This document shows positions 1-9,349 of a DNA stretch of 64,000 nt, piece by piece. A program made the translations under genes and the position numbers. Each line of letters begins with the position of its first letter. Position 1 is the first letter of the stretch. Below the pieces are notes generated by a model. That model was not told where the DNA came from and made no database searches. It saw nothing but the letters and a program-made list of their open reading frames with translations. The stretch is from Erythrobacter aurantius (lineage in GTDB: Bacteria; Pseudomonadota; Alphaproteobacteria; Sphingomonadales; Sphingomonadaceae). The DNA is taken from assembly GCF_023823125.1 (NCBI RefSeq), contig NZ_CP090949.1, positions 2,318,001 to 2,382,000 of the forward strand, written 5' to 3'.

Positions 1-1
1 T

Positions 2-1510
2 CAGGTAGCGCAAGCCGAATATTTCACCCATGCCAACAGCCCGCGGATCAGCGGCGAGCAAATTGCCCAGTGGCTCAACGCCGGGGTTGATCTGCCTCAT
101 GCGCCGCAACTGGGCCGATTGGGTTCGGGGCGCGGGGTGGAGCAACTGCCTGCATTCCCGGCAACGCAAAGCTTCAGCCGCCAGCCCGAACCGAGCAAGC
201 GCATCCGCCCGCGCTCGGTGGATGACGGCACGATCTCCGCCGAAGCCCGCGCAGCAATCCTCGAAGCGATCCGCAACGATGATCCCTCGGGCGCCTATGC
301 GATCCTGCAGCAAGCCGAACCGATGATGAGCTCCGAAGCGCGAGCCGAATGGCGTCAGCGCGTTGCCTGGAGTTTCTACATCGAGAATGACGATCAGAAC
401 GCGCTCGCGCTCGCGGAAACCGTGTCGCAGGGCTCGGGCGCATGGCTGGCCGAAGGCGAATGGGTCGCGGGGCTGGCCGCATGGCGGCTCGGCTATTGCT
501 CGCTCGCTGGCGAAGCATTTGCCCGCGCCGCGCAGCAGGCAACCAATGTCGAACTAGCCGCAGCGGCGCATTACTGGGCGCACCGTTCGCTTGTGCGTTG
601 CCGCGAGCCCGAAGCCGCCGGACAACACCTGTCAGCCGCAGCCCGCTATGACGAAACGCTTTACGGCATGCTGGCGATCGACCAGCTGGGCATAGAAGTC
701 CCCGCCGATGCTCCGGCGCAGAGGTTTTCCGCCGAAGACTGGCGCTCGCTTCAGGATCGCCGAAATGTCCGTGTCGCCGCCGCGCTGATCGAGATCGGTC
801 GTCCCTCGCTCGCCGACGAAGTGCTGCGTCACGAAGCGCGCATCGGCCGGGCTCAGGATTACCCCGCGATGGCCCGGCTTGCCCGCGAACTGGGCCTGCC
901 ATCGACCCAGCTCTTCATGGCGCAATATGTGCCTTACGGAATGCGCGTCGATCCCGCTTTGCGCTTCCCGGTCGCGCACTGGCAACCGGCAACCGGCTGG
1001 CGGGTCGATCCCAGCCTCGCCTTTGCCCATGCGTTGCAGGAATCAAACTTCCGCACAAGCGCCGTCAGCCCCGCTAATGCGCGCGGCCTGATGCAGATCA
1101 TGCCCGGCACGGCCAGCGATCACAATCGCCGGTTGAACCTTGGCGCGAGCTACGCCGATCTCAACGATCCCTCCGTCAACCTCGCCTATGGCCAGCAGCA
1201 TCTGGAAATGCTGCGCGATAGCGGCGCGACGCAGGGTCTGCTGCCCAAGATCATGGCCGCCTATAACGCCGGACTCACCCCGGTCGATCGCTGGAATTAC
1301 GAGGTCAACGATCAGGGCGATCCGCTGCTCTGGATGGAATCGATCCCCTATTGGGAGACACGCGGCTACGTCTCCATCGTGATGCGCAATTACTGGATGT
1401 ATGAACGCGCCGCCGGTGTCGCCTCGCCCAGTCGCCGCGCATTGGCACAAGGCCGCTGGCCAGAATTCCCGCAGGCCGCTAGGACACGGACGGCAAGCAT
1501 CAGCCAATAG
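2..1510 (+). CDS. Lytic murein transglycosylase (Slt70-like), 5' end cut by the window
   Basis: The reading frame is open from the left edge, so the gene starts outside the window; about 502 residues are visible. Such enzymes cleave the beta-1,4 bond between MurNAc and GlcNAc in peptidoglycan and leave 1,6-anhydro ends, acting in the periplasm. The N-terminal two thirds is an alanine- and arginine-rich helical region, as in the superhelical part of Slt70. The C-terminal third is the SLT domain: the catalytic glutamate lies in HALQESNF at visible residue 347, followed by the family motifs ARGLMQIMPGTA and AAYNAG. The next gene, moaB, follows after 15 bases. The family call is firm; the signal peptide cannot be seen because the start is missing. 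Confidence 0.9.
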   Translation, partial: QVAQAEYFTHANSPRISGEQIAQWLNAGVDLPHAPQLGRLGSGRGVEQLPAFPATQSFSRQPEPSKRIRPRSVDDGTISAEARAAILEAIRNDDPSGAYAILQQAEPMMSSEARAEWRQRVAWSFYIENDDQNALALAETVSQGSGAWLAEGEWVAGLAAWRLGYCSLAGEAFARAAQQATNVELAAAAHYWAHRSLVRCREPEAAGQHLSAAARYDETLYGMLAIDQLGIEVPADAPAQRFSAEDWRSLQDRRNVRVAAALIEIGRPSLADEVLRHEARIGRAQDYPAMARLARELGLPSTQLFMAQYVPYGMRVDPALRFPVAHWQPATGWRVDPSLAFAHALQESNFRTSAVSPANARGLMQIMPGTASDHNRRLNLGASYADLNDPSVNLAYGQQHLEMLRDSGATQGLLPKIMAAYNAGLTPVDRWNYEVNDQGDPLLWMESIPYWETRGYVSIVMRNYWMYERAAGVASPSRRALAQGRWPEFPQAARTRTASISQ

Positions 1511-1525
1511 CGAAAGGAACCCGGC

Positions 1526-2056
1526 ATGGCGATTGACGAGGCGAAGGTCTTCACCCCGATCAACATTGCCGTGCTGACCGTTTCCGACACGCGCACAGCC
1601 GAAAACGACACTTCCGGAGACATCCTTGCCCAGAGAGTGACCGACGCTGGTCACAACCTCGCCGCGCGCCTGATCGCGAAGGATGATGCCGCACTGCTGG
1701 CGAGCCAGTTTGATGCCTGGATCGACGATCCGCAGATTGACGCGATCGTCTCCACCGGCGGCACCGGGCTCACGGGCCGCGATGTGACGCCCGAGGCGCT
1801 TTCACGGATCGAGGGCGCGCGCGAAATTCCCGGCTTTGGCGAATTGTTCCGCTGGATCAGTTTCCAGACCATCGGCACCAGCACCGTTCAATCCCGCGCC
1901 TGCGCGGTGGTCGCACGCGGCACCTATATCTTCGCCCTGCCCGGATCGAACGGCGCGGTGAAGGACGGGTGGGACGGCATCCTTGCCGAGCAACTCGACA
2001 GCCGCAACCGCCCCTGCAATTTCGTCGAGCTGATGCCGCGCCTCAAAGAGAAATAG
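1526..2056 (+). CDS. moaB: Molybdenum cofactor biosynthesis protein MoaB
   Basis: A 176-residue MogA/MoaB-type protein, which binds or adenylylates molybdopterin during molybdenum cofactor synthesis in the cytoplasm. The N-terminal strand leads into VSDTRTAENDTSG, and the molybdopterin-binding loop STGGTGLTGRDVTPEA starts near residue 76. Length and motifs match MoaB. The ATG is preceded by a good AAGGA ribosome binding site 8 bases upstream. No other molybdenum cofactor gene is nearby, so its position looks incidental. MogA is the main alternative, but the short length and overall pattern fit MoaB better. Confidence 0.9.
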   Translation: MAIDEAKVFTPINIAVLTVSDTRTAENDTSGDILAQRVTDAGHNLAARLIAKDDAALLASQFDAWIDDPQIDAIVSTGGTGLTGRDVTPEALSRIEGAREIPGFGELFRWISFQTIGTSTVQSRACAVVARGTYIFALPGSNGAVKDGWDGILAEQLDSRNRPCNFVELMPRLKEK

Positions 2057-2094
2057 CGCTTTTCACCGCACCATGTTCCTATTATGTTCTTCTG

Positions 2095-3189
2095 ATGGGC
2101 ACCACGGAACATCCCGATTTCGAACGCGGACGCGGAGCGGCCTCGGGCCAGCTCTCGACCCGTTTCGGCATGCCGCGGCGCGAGTTGGACGGCGACTGGC
2201 GCGATCATGTCGCCGCTCTCGACGGGCCGCCGGTAAAGCTGCGCACCACCGTCACCGAAGAACACCCCAAAACCATCCTCAGCTTCAACCAGTCGCCCGA
2301 TATTCCGTTTGATCGATCGATCAACGCCTATCGCGGGTGCGAGCATGGCTGCGTCTATTGCTATGCCCGCCCTACCCACGCCTGGTACGATTTGTCGCCC
2401 GGACTGGATTTCGAAACGCGGTTGTTTGCGAAGCCCAATGCCGGGGAATTGCTGCGGCAGACGCTGAATAAGCGCGGGTACAAGCCTGCACCTATTGCAC
2501 TGGGCACCAACACCGATCCGTATCAGCCGATAGAGCGGCGATACCGCATCACCCGTGATGTGCTGGAAGTGTGTCTTGAGGCGCGCCATCCGGTGACGAT
2601 CACGACCAAGTCCGACAGGGTGCTGGCCGATGCCGATCTACTTGCGGAAATGGCGCGGGAAAAGCTGGTTGCGGTGGCGATTTCTGTGACGAGCCTCGAT
2701 CCGGTGCTTTCGGCCAAGCTCGAGCCGCGCTGCGCCGCGCCGGCGAAACGGCTTGCGGCGCTGGGGCGGCTGGCGGCAATGGGCGTGCCGGTGCATTGCT
2801 CTATCTCGCCGATCATTCCGGCGATCACCGACGAATTCATGGAAAGCATCATAGAACGCGCCGCGACGCTGGGCGTGCAGAGCGTCGGGTGGATCCCGCT
2901 GCGCCTGCCGCACGAGGTCGCCCCGCTGTTCCGCGAATGGCTGGACGTCCATTGCCCCGAGCGGGCAGGCAAGGTGATGAACATCGTTCGCGAGATGCGC
3001 GGCGGACGGGACAATGACCCCGGCTTCTTCACCCGGATGAAGCCTCAAGGCGTGTGGGCAGACCTCATCCGAACGCGGTTCCGCGTGGCGTGCAGGAAGG
3101 CGGGGATTGATCGGAGCAAGGCGCAGTTCGAGCTGGATTGCTCGCGCTTCACACCGCCGGAAGTGGGCGGGCAGATGCGGTTGTTTTGA
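2095..3189 (+). CDS. PA0069 family radical SAM protein
   Basis: A 364-residue radical SAM enzyme related to spore photoproduct lyase. The iron-sulfur cluster motif is C82-x3-C86-x2-C89 within YRGCEHGCVYCYARP, which would bind the 4Fe-4S cluster that cleaves S-adenosylmethionine. Conserved segments typical of this family follow, such as LGTNTDPYQPIE and TKSDRVLAD. The substrate of the family is not known. The frame is open further upstream into moaB, but the ATG at 2095, 38 bases after the moaB stop, starts the conserved protein (MGTTEHPDFERGRGA). The REP-like palindrome begins 8 bases after the stop. Confidence 0.85.
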   Translation: MGTTEHPDFERGRGAASGQLSTRFGMPRRELDGDWRDHVAALDGPPVKLRTTVTEEHPKTILSFNQSPDIPFDRSINAYRGCEHGCVYCYARPTHAWYDLSPGLDFETRLFAKPNAGELLRQTLNKRGYKPAPIALGTNTDPYQPIERRYRITRDVLEVCLEARHPVTITTKSDRVLADADLLAEMAREKLVAVAISVTSLDPVLSAKLEPRCAAPAKRLAALGRLAAMGVPVHCSISPIIPAITDEFMESIIERAATLGVQSVGWIPLRLPHEVAPLFREWLDVHCPERAGKVMNIVREMRGGRDNDPGFFTRMKPQGVWADLIRTRFRVACRKAGIDRSKAQFELDCSRFTPPEVGGQMRLF

Positions 3190-3197
3190 GGTCTAAC

Positions 3198-3280
3198 CGT
3201 CACCCCAGCGAAAGCTGGGGTCTACAGCCACTATCCAACGTACCCAGCCACCTGAGATCCCAGCTTTCGCTGGGATGACG
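3198..3280. repeat. REP-like imperfect palindrome downstream of the radical SAM gene
   Basis: Two arms of about 25 bases, at 3198-3223 and 3254-3280, are near-perfect reverse complements built around CCCAGCGAAAGCTGGG, with about 30 bases between them. Each arm also forms a small hairpin alone through CAGC-GAAA-GCTG. Elements with this core are common between genes in sphingomonads (recollection, not searched). It sits between convergent genes and may also end transcription, although no clear T run follows. Confidence 0.75.
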
Positions 3281-3282
3281 GG

Positions 3283-3630
3283 CTAGACGATTATCGCCTC
3301 GCCGATCAACCGGCCCTCCCATAGGTAAAATCGGCCCGCCGAACGAAATTTCGCTGCCACATCTTCTCCGAACACAAAGAAGAATTGCCCGGTCACCGTC
3401 TGGCCCAATCCAACCCAATCGCGATCAAACAGAATCCGCGCATCGTTATAGCAATCCGAGTCCAGCTCAAGCGCACAAGGACAGCCAAAGCCGTTCGGGA
3501 CCGGCCCCGAACGTCCGCCTTCGGCGGCGAGATAGAACGTGACCTCAGCCGATAAATGCGGCGTTCTTTCCTGAAGATCGAGAACGCGGCCTTCAAATCC
3601 GATTGGGAGCGGAGGTTCGATTACCCAAAT
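3283..3630 (-). CDS. Uncharacterised small protein with no canonical start codon
   Basis: The minus strand is open from here into the upstream gene, and its last 100 or so residues look like real protein rather than shadow: GFEGRVLDLQERTPHLSAEV, then FYLAAEGGRSGPVPNGFGC, and a C-terminus WEGRLIGEAIIV. The EGGRSGP and terminal beta-strand pattern recalls the beta-barrel of elongation-factor-like domains, but no function can be given. No ATG, GTG or TTG lies near the expected start. The best in-frame candidate is an ATT at 3628-3630, overlapping the stop of the DUF1330-like gene by 10 bases after a GGCGGGGG stretch. A non-canonical start, ribosomal slippage from the upstream gene, or a frameshift are the options. 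Third gene of the operon starting at 5669. Confidence 0.5.
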   Translation of the reverse strand: MWVIEPPLPIGFEGRVLDLQERTPHLSAEVTFYLAAEGGRSGPVPNGFGCPCALELDSDCYNDARILFDRDWVGLGQTVTGQFFFVFGEDVAAKFRSAGRFYLWEGRLIGEAIIV

Positions 3631-4055
3631 CCCCCGCCAACATCCCCCGGAGCAAACCGCATCAATCGGCTGTCCACCAGAGCCGCCGTACGGTTCATCA
3701 CGGCCAGTTGGTAATCCGGGTCCTTGATCATCTCGAAAAACGCGGCCGAGCTCGGGTATTGCGCGACGAAGCCGTCGTGCCAGTCCTTGTCGCCCGGCCC
3801 CGTCACCATGGTCTGGAACGCACCGCGCCAGACAATCTTGCCACCGACGCGGGCGAAGATCGGGCCGCTGGTGGCGCCGTATTCCTGATAGGCGCGCCGC
3901 CCGGTCCAGCCATTGCCGTGGTGCTCATGGCCCTCGGGATATTCGGCAAGATCGCGGTACCGCAGCAGGTTGAGCATATGGATCGGCTCGTCCCGTGGCA
4001 GGTCCTTGAACGCCTTGAAGTTCTCAGGCGACGGATCGATGTAGAATTGCGCCAT
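3621..4055 (-). CDS. DUF1330-like protein
   Basis: A 144-residue protein beginning MAQFYIDPSPENFKAF with the pattern of the dimeric alpha/beta-barrel DUF1330 family: HMLNLLRYRD near residue 27 and DGFVAQYPSSAAFFEMI near residue 93. Members are small cytosolic proteins of unknown function, sometimes next to fatty acid genes. Its ATG lies 3 bases after the stop of the acyl-CoA synthetase gene, so the two are almost certainly co-transcribed and probably coupled. The glycine-rich end GDVGGGFG overlaps the following small ORF. Confidence 0.8.
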   Translation of the reverse strand: MAQFYIDPSPENFKAFKDLPRDEPIHMLNLLRYRDLAEYPEGHEHHGNGWTGRRAYQEYGATSGPIFARVGGKIVWRGAFQTMVTGPGDKDWHDGFVAQYPSSAAFFEMIKDPDYQLAVMNRTAALVDSRLMRFAPGDVGGGFG

Positions 4056-4058
4056 CGC

Positions 4059-5669
4059 CTAACCCTCCAGCTTGTAGTCGGCGAAGCGTTCACGCAGGTC
4101 TTTCTTCGAAATCTTGCCGGTTGCAGTGTGCGGGATGTCGTCGACGAACTCCACCGCATCGGGCAGCCACCACTTGGCGACCAGCGGCTTGAGATGCTCG
4201 ATAATGTCGTCGGCCGAGCAATCCGCGCCTTCCTTCTTCACCACGAACAGCACCGGACGTTCATCCCACTTGGGGTGGAACATGCCGACGCAAGCGGCCT
4301 CTGCCACGGCAGGGTGGCCAACAGCGGCGTTTTCCAGCTCGACCGAGCTGATCCATTCGCCGCCTGACTTGATGACGTCCTTGGTCCGGTCGGTCAGTTG
4401 CAGCGTCCCGTCCGGGTGGAGGATGCCGACATCGCCGGTGTCGAACCAGCCTTCGTTGTTGGTCGCATCCTGATCGGCCTTGAAATAGCGGCGGATGATC
4501 CACGGCCCCCGGATTTGCAGCGCCCCCGAAGTCACGCCATCACGCGGCAGCTCGGTCGCCATGTCGTCGAGGTCCACCGTGCGCAGTTCCACGCCGAACA
4601 CCGGGCGGCCCTGCATCGCGCATTTCTCGACCTTCTCATCAAGGCTGAGCGTATCCCAATCCCAGGTCGGCCCACCGACGGTGCCGATGGGGGAAGTCTC
4701 GGTCATGCCCCAGGCGTGCTGGACGCGGGTGCCGTTTTCAAGCAGGCGGCGGATCATGAACTTGGGCGCGGCGCTGCCGCCGATGGTCGCAGCCTTGAGC
4801 GGCGGCAGGTCGAGCCCTTCCTTGTCGCAATACTGGAAATGCGCGAGCCAAACGGTCGGCACGCCGGCGGAATCGGTCACGCCTTCACGGATCATCAGAT
4901 CGTGCAGCACAGCAGGATCATTGACGGCGGAGAAGACGAACTTGATCCCCGCCATCGCGCCTGCATAGGGCAGACCCCAGCTGGCCGCGTGGAACATCGG
5001 CACCACCGGCAGCATCACCGACGAACTGGAGAAATTGAACGCGGCCGGTTGCAGCCCGGCGATAGCGTGCATCACCGTGGAGCGGTGTTCGTATTGCACA
5101 CCCTTGGGGTTGCCCGTGGTGCCGCTGGTGTAACAGATCATGCAGGGATCGCGCTCGTCGCCTGCATACCATTCGTAATTCCCGTCCTGCGCGCCGATCC
5201 AGTCTTCGAAAGCGGGGGAGTGTTCGCCGCTGTCGTAGCAGATGTAATGCTCAACCGTGGTCCAGCGATCTCGCATCCGGTCGACAATGGGCTGGAACGC
5301 GGCATCGTAGAACAGCACGCGGTCTTCGGCGTGGTTGACGATGTATTCGAGCTGATCGTCGAACAGGCGCGGGTTCACCGTGTGAAGCACCCCGCCCATC
5401 CCTGCGACACCGTACCAGCTGACGAGGTGACGCGAGTGGTTCATCGCTAGGCTTGCCACGCGCTCCCCCGGCTTGATCCCCAGCGCGACCAGCGCCTGCG
5501 CCATTTTCAGCGCGTCGCGGCGGATACCTGCCCAATCGGTGCGGGTTTCGCTGCCATCGGCCCAGCGCGTCACGATCTCGCGCGCTCCGGCTTCGCGCGC
5601 GGCATGATCGATCACATGGGTGATCCGCATGGTCCAATCCTGCATCGCGCCAAGGTTCTGTGTGAGCAT
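4059..5669 (-). CDS. Long- or medium-chain fatty-acid--CoA ligase (AMP-binding)
   Basis: A 536-residue ANL-superfamily enzyme that adenylates a carboxylic acid with ATP and transfers it to coenzyme A. The signature YTSGTTGNPKG lies near residue 180, followed by the adenylation motifs GWFDTGDVG and TDRTKDVIKSGGEWISS, and the C-terminal catalytic lysine in TATGKISKKDLR. The frame opens at 5726, but the ATG at 5669 (MLTQNLGAMQDW) has a GGGAGA binding site 13 bases upstream and matches the usual N-terminus of this family. Fatty acids are the likely substrate by family resemblance; chain length cannot be read from sequence. It leads an operon with the DUF1330-like gene and the small ORF. Confidence 0.88.
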   Translation of the reverse strand: MLTQNLGAMQDWTMRITHVIDHAAREAGAREIVTRWADGSETRTDWAGIRRDALKMAQALVALGIKPGERVASLAMNHSRHLVSWYGVAGMGGVLHTVNPRLFDDQLEYIVNHAEDRVLFYDAAFQPIVDRMRDRWTTVEHYICYDSGEHSPAFEDWIGAQDGNYEWYAGDERDPCMICYTSGTTGNPKGVQYEHRSTVMHAIAGLQPAAFNFSSSSVMLPVVPMFHAASWGLPYAGAMAGIKFVFSAVNDPAVLHDLMIREGVTDSAGVPTVWLAHFQYCDKEGLDLPPLKAATIGGSAAPKFMIRRLLENGTRVQHAWGMTETSPIGTVGGPTWDWDTLSLDEKVEKCAMQGRPVFGVELRTVDLDDMATELPRDGVTSGALQIRGPWIIRRYFKADQDATNNEGWFDTGDVGILHPDGTLQLTDRTKDVIKSGGEWISSVELENAAVGHPAVAEAACVGMFHPKWDERPVLFVVKKEGADCSADDIIEHLKPLVAKWWLPDAVEFVDDIPHTATGKISKKDLRERFADYKLEG

Positions 5670-5778
5670 TGTGATGGTTTCTCCCGAATATGTGCCCGTG
5701 TTCGGGCCGAATTGCGGCGGAAACAATGGCGGGAGCGAGCGCCCTTGGCAATTGCCTAGTGCGGGTGAATTGCGGAGT

Positions 5779-8700
5779 TCAGGCCACCAGCCTGAGGTTT
5801 GCTCGTCCGCGCTGCGGTTCGAGCGCGACGTTCTCTATCCCCGGCACTCCGGAAAGCCGCTCTGCCAGATCGCCATTGAGCACGAAGTCGCTGCCGAGGC
5901 GCATATGCGCATACTCGTCATCGCCCAGCACAAGCCGGATCAGCACCTCGCCTTGAACCTTCGGGTCGTGCTCAAGCTCGAGCTTCAGTTCCGCCAGAGC
6001 GTCGATCGACAGCACATCGGCTTTCAGCAGCATCGCTACCGATCCGCTCACCGAAGAGAGCGGGCGCGCGTTGCGGATCGTCAGGCGCGGCGGCTCGCCC
6101 GGATTGGGCGAATCAAGCTCGACATTGAGCAGCACGCATTCGCCGCTCTGCGCCCATTCGGGGAATTTGGTGACGAGCGATTCCTCGAAACAGGCCGATG
6201 AGAACTGGCCCGAGGGGTCGGAGAAATCGGCACGGATGAATTCGGCGCCGCGCTTTGTCCGCCCCTTGCTCGCGCCTTCGACCATTGCCGCTATCACCGC
6301 CTGCCCACGGCCACCCGGAGGTGCGCCCGCTTCCATCAGGCTCTGATAAGTCCGCGCCCCCTGCGCCGAGGCGATCTCGCGATATTGCTGCACCGGATGG
6401 GCGGAGAAATAGAACCCGAAGTTCTCGCGTTCCTTGGCCATCTGTTCGGGGCGCGGCCACGGATCGGTGGGTTGCAGGCGCAAATCCTCCTGCGGGGCAT
6501 GATCGCCGCCGAACAAACCGCCCTGCCCGCTCGATCGTTCACGGATCGCGGCGTCGGCCACCGCCAACAGCAGGTCGGCATTGGCGAACACCGCCGCGCG
6601 GTTCGGCTCAAGGGCGTCAAGCGCACCCGCGCAGGCCAGCCCTTCGAGCTGGCGGCGGTTCATCGCGCCTTGCGGCAGACGTTCGCACAGGTCTTTCAGG
6701 CTTTCGAACGGCCCGTTGGCGAGGCGTTCCGCGACCAGCGCTTCCATCGCCTTTTCACCCACGTTGCGGATACCGGCAAGGGCATAGCGCACCGCATAGC
6801 CATCGTCGGTCTGCTCGACGCTGAAGCGCGCTTCGGACGCGTTGACACAGGGCGGGAGTACGGTGATCCCCCCGCCAGGATAGCGCCGTGCATCATCGAC
6901 GAAGGCACCCAGCTTGTCCGACTGGTGCAGGTCGAAACACATGGAAGCGGCGTAGAATTCTTCCGGATAGTGCGCCTTCAGCCAGCCGGTCTGATAGGCG
7001 AGCAGCGCATAGGCCGCCGCGTGCGATTTGTTGAAGCCGTAGCCGGCGAACTTGTCGATCAAGTCGAACAGCTCGTTCGCTTTCTTCGGCTCGATGTCCG
7101 ACACCTCGGCGCAGCCTTCGATGAAGCGCGCGCGCTGCTTGTCCATCTCGGCCTGGTTCTTCTTGCCCATGGCGCGCCGCAACAGGTCTGCATCGCCGAG
7201 CGAGTATCCGGCGAGGATCTGCGCGGCCTGCATCACCTGTTCCTGATAAACGAAGATGCCGTAGGTTTCGGCCAGAATGCCTTCGAGCTTGGGATGCGGA
7301 TATTCGATCGGCACTTCGCCCGCCTTGCGCTGGCCGAACAGCGGAATGTTGTCCATCGGGCCGGGGCGATAGAGCGAGACGAGCGCGATGATGTCGCCGA
7401 AATTGGAAGGCTTCACCGCCTTCAGCGTGCGCCGCATCCCGTCGGATTCCAGCTGGAACACGCCGACGGTGTTACCGTCCTGCATCAAATCATAGACGGC
7501 CTTGTCATCAAGCGGCAGTTCACCAAGGTCGATCTCGATCCCGCGCAGCGCCAGCAGGTCGACAGCCTTGCGCAACACCGACAGGGTCTTGAGCCCCAGA
7601 AAGTCGAATTTCACGAGGCCGGAGCTTTCGACATTCTTCATGTCGTATTGCGTCACCGGCATGTCTGATCGCGGATCGCGGTACAGCGGCACCAATTGCG
7701 ACAAGGGCCGGTCGCCGATCACCACGCCCGCCGCATGGGTGGAGGAATTGCGCGGCAGCCCTTCAAGCTGGAGGGCGAGATCAACGAGGCGTTTCACCTC
7801 GTTGTCGTTGTCATATTCCTTTTTGAAATCAGCCGCCCCGTTCAAGGCGCGCGGCAGCGTCCACGGGTCGGTAGGATGGTTGGGCACCATCTTGCACAGC
7901 CGGTCCACCTGGCCGTAGCTCATCTGCAGGATACGCCCGCAATCACGCAGCACCGCGCGCGCCTTCATCTTGCCGAAAGTGATGATCTGGGCGACGTGAT
8001 CGGCCCCGTATTTGCGCTGGACATAGCGGATCACTTCACCACGCCGCGTTTCGCAGAAGTCGATATCGAAGTCAGGCATCGAAACGCGTTCGGGGTTGAG
8101 AAAACGTTCGAACAGCAGCCCCAGCCTGATCGGATCGAGATCGGTGATCGTCAGCGCCCATGCCACGATGGAGCCAGCACCTGATCCGCGGCCTGGCCCC
8201 ACGGGAATGCCTTGTTCCTTCGCCCATTGGATGAAGTCGGCAACGATCAGGAAGTAGCCGGGAAAGCCCATCTTCACGATGATGCCGATTTCGTATTCGA
8301 GCCGTTCGAAATAGGCCTTGCGCTCCTCCTCCGGCATTTCGCCATAGGGTTCGAGCCGCGCCTCCAGCCCGGCACGCGATTGTTCGGCGAGCATCTTGGC
8401 CTCGCCTTCCAGATCGCCTGCAAGGCTGGGCAGGATCGGTGCGCGATAGGGCGGCGCAAAGGCGCAGCGCTGTGCCACAACCAGCGTGTTGGCAGTCGCT
8501 TCGGGCAGGTCGGCAAAGATTTCCTGCATCATCGGCGCGGATTTTACGAAAGCGTCGCGATTGGTGCGGGGCCGATCATCATTGTCGATATAGGTCGAAT
8601 TGGCGATGCACAGCATGGCGTCATGCGCCTTGTGCATGTGCGGTTCGGCAAAATTCGAAGGGTTGGTCGCGACCAGCGGCAGATCGCGGGCATAGGCCAT

Positions 8701-9276
8701 GTCGATCAGGGCTGCTTCGGCTGCGGTGCAGACGGGATCACCGTGCCGTGCCAGCTCGATATACAACCGCTCCGGGAACAGCGCCTGCAAACGATCCGCG
8801 AGCGCCTCTGCTGCCGGGGTCTGCGATTCCGCCAGCAATCGGGTGAGCGCGCCCTCGCCTGCGCCCGATAGCGCGATCAGGCCATCCGTATGGCCTTCCA
8901 GCGCATCGAGCTCGACATGCGGCTCCAGTTCAAGCGGACGGTCAAGATGCGCCTTGGAGACGAGATGGCACAGATTGTCGTATCCGGCCTCGTCCTGAGC
9001 GAACAGCGGCAGGTAATCGACCTGCCGCCCGTCCGATGTTCCGTCCGAATTTGGTCGCGCGACCCCCAGCAGCGTGCCGATGATCGGCTGCACGCCTTCA
9101 TCCTTGCACGCGCCTGCGAACATGACCGCGCCATACAGCCCGTTGCGGTCGCAAATCGCGATGGCGGGAAAGCCGCGTTCCTTCGCCAGCTTGGCAATCG
9201 CCTTGGGATCGATAGCACCTTCGAGCATCGAATAGGACGACAAGACGCGCAAGGGGACGAAGGGTGCGAACGGCAT
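5779..9276 (-). CDS. dnaE: DNA polymerase III subunit alpha
   Basis: A 1165-residue catalytic subunit of the replicative DNA polymerase. An N-terminal PHP domain is followed by the polymerase core with the catalytic aspartates in PDFDIDFCE near residue 400 and the conserved GPGRGSGAGSIVAW just before. The helix-hairpin-helix segment and a C-terminal OB-fold (IRADFSDPSGQF region) complete the layout. The PHP start reads LRVLSSYSMLEGAID where metal-binding members have a histidine (VHS), so the PHP metal site looks degenerate, as expected where proofreading is done by a separate epsilon subunit. The length fits DnaE1. The lol genes lie upstream, as in many sphingomonads. Confidence 0.95.
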   Translation of the reverse strand: MPFAPFVPLRVLSSYSMLEGAIDPKAIAKLAKERGFPAIAICDRNGLYGAVMFAGACKDEGVQPIIGTLLGVARPNSDGTSDGRQVDYLPLFAQDEAGYDNLCHLVSKAHLDRPLELEPHVELDALEGHTDGLIALSGAGEGALTRLLAESQTPAAEALADRLQALFPERLYIELARHGDPVCTAAEAALIDMAYARDLPLVATNPSNFAEPHMHKAHDAMLCIANSTYIDNDDRPRTNRDAFVKSAPMMQEIFADLPEATANTLVVAQRCAFAPPYRAPILPSLAGDLEGEAKMLAEQSRAGLEARLEPYGEMPEEERKAYFERLEYEIGIIVKMGFPGYFLIVADFIQWAKEQGIPVGPGRGSGAGSIVAWALTITDLDPIRLGLLFERFLNPERVSMPDFDIDFCETRRGEVIRYVQRKYGADHVAQIITFGKMKARAVLRDCGRILQMSYGQVDRLCKMVPNHPTDPWTLPRALNGAADFKKEYDNDNEVKRLVDLALQLEGLPRNSSTHAAGVVIGDRPLSQLVPLYRDPRSDMPVTQYDMKNVESSGLVKFDFLGLKTLSVLRKAVDLLALRGIEIDLGELPLDDKAVYDLMQDGNTVGVFQLESDGMRRTLKAVKPSNFGDIIALVSLYRPGPMDNIPLFGQRKAGEVPIEYPHPKLEGILAETYGIFVYQEQVMQAAQILAGYSLGDADLLRRAMGKKNQAEMDKQRARFIEGCAEVSDIEPKKANELFDLIDKFAGYGFNKSHAAAYALLAYQTGWLKAHYPEEFYAASMCFDLHQSDKLGAFVDDARRYPGGGITVLPPCVNASEARFSVEQTDDGYAVRYALAGIRNVGEKAMEALVAERLANGPFESLKDLCERLPQGAMNRRQLEGLACAGALDALEPNRAAVFANADLLLAVADAAIRERSSGQGGLFGGDHAPQEDLRLQPTDPWPRPEQMAKERENFGFYFSAHPVQQYREIASAQGARTYQSLMEAGAPPGGRGQAVIAAMVEGASKGRTKRGAEFIRADFSDPSGQFSSACFEESLVTKFPEWAQSGECVLLNVELDSPNPGEPPRLTIRNARPLSSVSGSVAMLLKADVLSIDALAELKLELEHDPKVQGEVLIRLVLGDDEYAHMRLGSDFVLNGDLAERLSGVPGIENVALEPQRGRANLRLVA

Positions 9277-9349
9277 CCCCCCAGTCTAGGAATTTCCCGC
9301 AGATTCGGAAGCGCCAGAGGCGGCTAATTCTCCACAGGCAGCGAGCGGA

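Noticed and set aside
6385..7668. A 427-codon plus-strand frame opposite dnaE
   Set aside because: Shadow of the polymerase gene, no recognisable domain.
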